From DASYKS01 sp031404815 (lineage in GTDB: Bacteria; Acidobacteriota; Thermoanaerobaculia; Multivoradales; UBA5704): 64,000 nt of DNA. Shown here piece by piece: positions 63,001-64,000 of the stretch; the first letter of the stretch is position 1, and each line of letters starts with the position of its first letter. The notes beneath the pieces are model-generated. The model worked only from the letters and a program-made list of their open reading frames with translations, made no database searches and was not told the DNA's origin. The stretch is taken from contig JANNIH010000059.1 in NCBI GenBank assembly GCA_031404815.1, positions 1 through 64,000 of the forward strand, in the 5' to 3' direction. A program made the position numbers and the translations under genes.

Positions 63001-64000
63001 CGTTTCACCCTCCCGACCGAGGCCTGGGCGCCGCTGGAGGACTTCGGCCGCCGCCGGGGAGCCTCGCTGTTCATGGCCGTGCTGGCGGGCTGGGCGGCGC
63101 TCCTGGTCCGCTACACGGGCCAGACCGACCTGGCGGTGGGCGCGCCGGTCGCCAACCGGAACCGCACCGAGGTCGAGGACCTGATCGGCTGTTTCGTCAA
63201 CACGCTGGTCCTGCGCGTGCCGGTGCCGCCCCGGGCGGGATTGGCGACTCTGCTCGGCGAGGTGCGCCAGGTGGTTCTGGACGCCCTGGAGCATCAGGAC
63301 CTGCCGTTCGAAAGGCTGGTCGAAGCGCTGCATCCCGATCGCGACCTGGCTCATTCGCCGCTCTTTCAGGTGATCTTCGCGCTGCAGAACGCGGCCCTAC
63401 CGGCGTTGCGCCTGCCCGGCCTCGATCTGGCCCTGCTGCCGGTGGACATCGGCCGGCCGAAATTCGATCTGGCGATGATCCTGGAGCGCCGCGACGCCCG
63501 GCTGGAGGGCGGCCTGGAGTACCGAACCGAGCTGTTCGACGAATCGACGATCGCGCGTCTCGTGCGTCACCTGGAGCGGCTTCTGGTCTCCGCCGTCGCC
63601 GAGCCGGCGCGCCCGCTCGGCGATCTGCCGATGCTGGGCGACGACGAGCTTCTGCAGCTGCTGGCCGAGCGGCAGCCTGAGCTCGGGCTGGAGGCCGGTG
63701 CTCCGGAGCCGCTCCTGCACCGCCGGTTCGAGGCGTGGGCGGAGGGCACCCCGGATGCCGTCGCGGCGGTCTGCGGCGACCGCGCCCTCTCCTACGGCGA
63801 GCTCGATCGCCGGGCGAACCGCCTCGCGAACCGGTTGCGGGAGCGCGGTGTCCGGCCGGGCGCGCGGGTCGCCATCTGGTTGGAGCGTTCGGTCGAGGTC
63901 GCGATCGGCATCCTGGGAGCGCTCAAGGCGGGGGCCGCCTGGCTGCCGCTCGATCCGGCCTACCCGCTCGACCGGCTCGCTTTCATGGTCGCGGACGGCG
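57049..64000 (+). CDS. FAAL-ACP-C-A-PCP-C-A lipopeptide synthetase, partial at window end
   Basis: An open frame of at least 2317 residues from ATG 57049, continuing past the window. Fatty acyl-AMP ligase: LQYTSGSTSEPKGVRVSHGN near 169 and SWLPIYHDMGLIGSLLQPLY. ACP: ASHGLDSLAAVELAHE near 619. C1: HHIVADFWS near 834. A1: VIYTSGSTGRPKGV near 1308, specificity residues D-A-W-F-L-G-N-V-V, the known Leu code. PCP: ALGGHSLLAVQ near 1694. C2: LHHVVADGWS near 1893. A2 begins LSYGELDRRANRL near 2247. FAAL plus ACP plus C is a classical lipo-initiation unit, so assembly probably starts here although the gene is third. A 90-bp palindromic element lies in frame inside C1. Confidence 0.93.
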   Translation, partial: MSPLFPNLVAALTQHADGNHDRLACGFLPDGEGEALRWTFGDLDSRARAIAVALLRRGAPGDRALLLYPPGLDFVAAFLGCLYARVVAVPSYPPAAGRPGRGQARLRSIAEDSEPRWVLFPAALRPRVEAVAAKIPGLAAAEPLATDEVPLAWGEEWREVRIDREDLAFLQYTSGSTSEPKGVRVSHGNLAHNQEVIRRACGHDERATFVSWLPIYHDMGLIGSLLQPLYVGASCILMAPVAFLHKPVRWLRAISEWRAQTSGAPDFAYDLCVRKIAPEQREGLNLSSWRTAFDGSEPVRERTVRAFADAFGPFGFRAEAFFPCYGLAEATLIVSGGSGGAPPLVDAFRGLDEGRAIPSPDADDARLLVGCGEVGADLEVAIVDPQTLAERQDDRVGEIWVSGPSVAQGYWNRPEISRETFGARLPGRPGRTFLRTGDLGFLWRRQLFVAGRIKDLIIVRGRNHYPQDLEASVADSHPALRGGAGAAFAVDPETDGGVAIVAEIDIRRRPDPTEALAAARRAVGEEHEIPLAALVLVRPGSIPKTTSGKVRRRLCRSLFLTGGLDVVAQWRGAAEDAEASAAPEPFEVAGWLRARLAAKLGVAAPESLDEELPLASHGLDSLAAVELAHEIESAYGIELPLAALLDSPGLGDLARRVEEARRSAPASESAVSQADAGRLSPGESALWFLQQADPDDPASHIFGAARLAGEVDERSLARSLSAIVARHPALRSRFALREGRPVRSTVVVRQVPQRLAAAEGARRSEEADETTTRSTADDAEEVLSIEEASAWSEAELLRRLDAEVFRPFDLERGPLLRALLLRRSPAERVLLLTVHHIVADFWSLALIARELGESYAAGGRRLGPAPGGAERGSIETLDGPRETYWRRALAEVPLSLALPFDRPLPARRRHRAGAVIFGLGGATSDRLRALGRERGATLFVALLAAYQAVLHGVTGQERLVVGSPTAGRDRAADAEKVGYFVNPLALVSDMAGDPPFERFLAVARRTVVEAIGQAVPFPLLVARLQPERDPVRSPIFQAALALQRAPRGEEALAAFALGEEGGRLETGGLVLQSMALAHRPAQFDLSLVAAEREGEVRATLLYDLELFDRSTAIRFAALVERSIAAFVEAPGLRWSEVPVWNAAERWQLLGEWNEPEVEPSAGLVAERIAAQALRRPGALAVRQGGKELTYGQLATSAAHLAARLRALGAGLEAPVAILAERSPEQIAGLLAAFFVGAPYLPIDPAYPAERIAWMLADSKAAVLLAEGRWLSGLPPVAVPVVRLDEPPGAEAEGAFVPAAVLPGQLAYVIYTSGSTGRPKGVAISHAALAGLIDWHVRVFEVTERDVASQVAGLGFDAAVWEVWPYLCAGAGLRLPEDEEVRTSPGRLRDWLSEQRVSIAFVPTALIGPLTALGGEPASSPRLLLTGGDRLVGAPPPGLPYSLWNNYGPTECTVVATSGRVAPAEAPGRAPSLGRPIAGVRVYLLGSRSTPVPWGAPGEIFLGGDRLARGYLSRPDLTAERFVPDPFGSAGGRLYRTGDLARWNPDGSLEFFGRIDAQVQIRGVRIEPGEIEAVLREHGQVTAAVVVAVDGGEGRQRLVAFAVPRASANPTLEELRDHLRDRLPPALVPAAVRLLPSLPLTANGKLDRQALALEAARSAAGGAVPPRSPLEDLLWGIWADLLPVGGFGVHDDFFALGGHSLLAVQVASRVRAALGIEISVRALFEAPTIAQIADRVAGASRLEKLPPRPFVRGPKGVDLPLSFAQQRLWFLHQLDPRGATYNVPGALGIDGDLDVSLLGRALREIVRRHDALRTTFHLPESGAGTPVQRVSAAIAVRLPVADLRGLAAERREPEAGRLAVAEGRRAFDLLRGPVLRFFLVRLAPAGYRLVVVLHHVVADGWSLGVLLRELGSLYPALAAGGAGTLRDLEWQVADFAVWQRRWLDERALGPQLEAWRRRLAGLEPLLALPTDRPHPARPGTVGSVFRFTLPTEAWAPLEDFGRRRGASLFMAVLAGWAALLVRYTGQTDLAVGAPVANRNRTEVEDLIGCFVNTLVLRVPVPPRAGLATLLGEVRQVVLDALEHQDLPFERLVEALHPDRDLAHSPLFQVIFALQNAALPALRLPGLDLALLPVDIGRPKFDLAMILERRDARLEGGLEYRTELFDESTIARLVRHLERLLVSAVAEPARPLGDLPMLGDDELLQLLAERQPELGLEAGAPEPLLHRRFEAWAEGTPDAVAAVCGDRALSYGELDRRANRLANRLRERGVRPGARVAIWLERSVEVAIGILGALKAGAAWLPLDPAYPLDRLAFMVADG
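59275..59374. mobile_element. In-frame 90-bp palindromic (MITE/RPE-like) insertion
   Basis: The 10-bp inverted ends GGTAGTGGTT (59283-59292) / AACCACTACC (59355-59364) are flanked by direct repeats CGCTCGACGG at 59275-59284 and 59365-59374, starting exactly 90 bp apart. That equals 30 codons, so the frame is kept, and the peptide RST recurs on both sides. Removing one repeat plus insert gives the uninterrupted sequence PVRS-TADDAEEV of the condensation domain. The interior can form small hairpins (GCAGC/GCTGC). Confidence 0.75.

Noticed and set aside
59418..63680. A 1420-codon open frame on the plus strand inside the FAAL-NRPS gene
   Set aside because: It is in a different frame from the conserved domains and has an Arg/Ala/Gly-rich composition. 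The frame from 57049 carries all FAAL, ACP, C, A and PCP motifs without a stop.

Overview
This high-GC window most likely comes from an Acidobacteriota chromosome, probably of the Thermoanaerobaculia type. Three things point there: a secreted protein with the acidobacterial VWFA-related domain (28997-31768), a fragment of an ADOP-type duplicated permease (33476-33725), and an exosortase H locus (4606-5871). Short overlaps and ATGA/GTGA/TTGA start-stop couplings are frequent, as expected for a compact bacterial genome. The lineage is inferred from these families and was not tested with a search.

Left part (1-8.9 kb). A palindromic repeat is followed by a 52-residue peptide gene with a GG motif and a SunS-like family 2 glycosyltransferase cut by an in-frame TGA. 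Next comes a GrdB-type selenoprotein gene, with the Sec codon TGA at 2311 and a textbook bacterial SECIS hairpin behind it. It is wedged between two facing, truncated PemK/MazF-like toxin-antitoxin modules. A degenerate array of 21-bp units (3364-3804) follows. Then come a DDAH-like amidinohydrolase, exosortase H with its partner membrane protein, and the pyrimidine operon pyrR-pyrB-pyrC.

Accessory islet (8.9-12.3 kb). Two inverted copies of a 58-bp stem-loop, plus a degenerate third copy, mark a lower-GC segment. It holds a GH18 enzyme with Asp-box-like repeats, an MNT/HEPN toxin-antitoxin pair, a HigA remnant and a secreted Cys-rich peptide.

Central part (12.4-40.2 kb). A Ser/Thr kinase with TPRs is coupled to an FHA/AAA+ regulator. 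A copper/redox cluster follows: a TAT-exported multicopper oxidase, an SCO-like fusion and an SCO/cytochrome c fusion. Next are a CreBC-like two-component system divergent from creD, a Ni/Co transporter, the VWA protein, tag glycosylase, a MbcA/ParS-RES toxin-antitoxin pair, a SpoIIE-type phosphatase, a DHA2 drug exporter and an O-methyltransferase.

Right part (40.4-64 kb). A nuoB-nuoCD-nuoI operon, purA and tRNA-Lys(UUU) are core genes. Directly behind the tRNA starts a lipopeptide-type biosynthetic cluster that runs off the window. It encodes a type I PKS (KS-AT-KR-DH-ACP), an NRPS (C-A-N-methyltransferase-PCP-E) and a FAAL-ACP-C-A-PCP-C-A protein. The cluster should join a FAAL-activated fatty acid to amino acids, with one Leu predicted and one N-methylated D-residue with a diamino-type code. 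A 90-bp palindromic element with target-site-like direct repeats sits in frame inside the first condensation domain of the FAAL protein.
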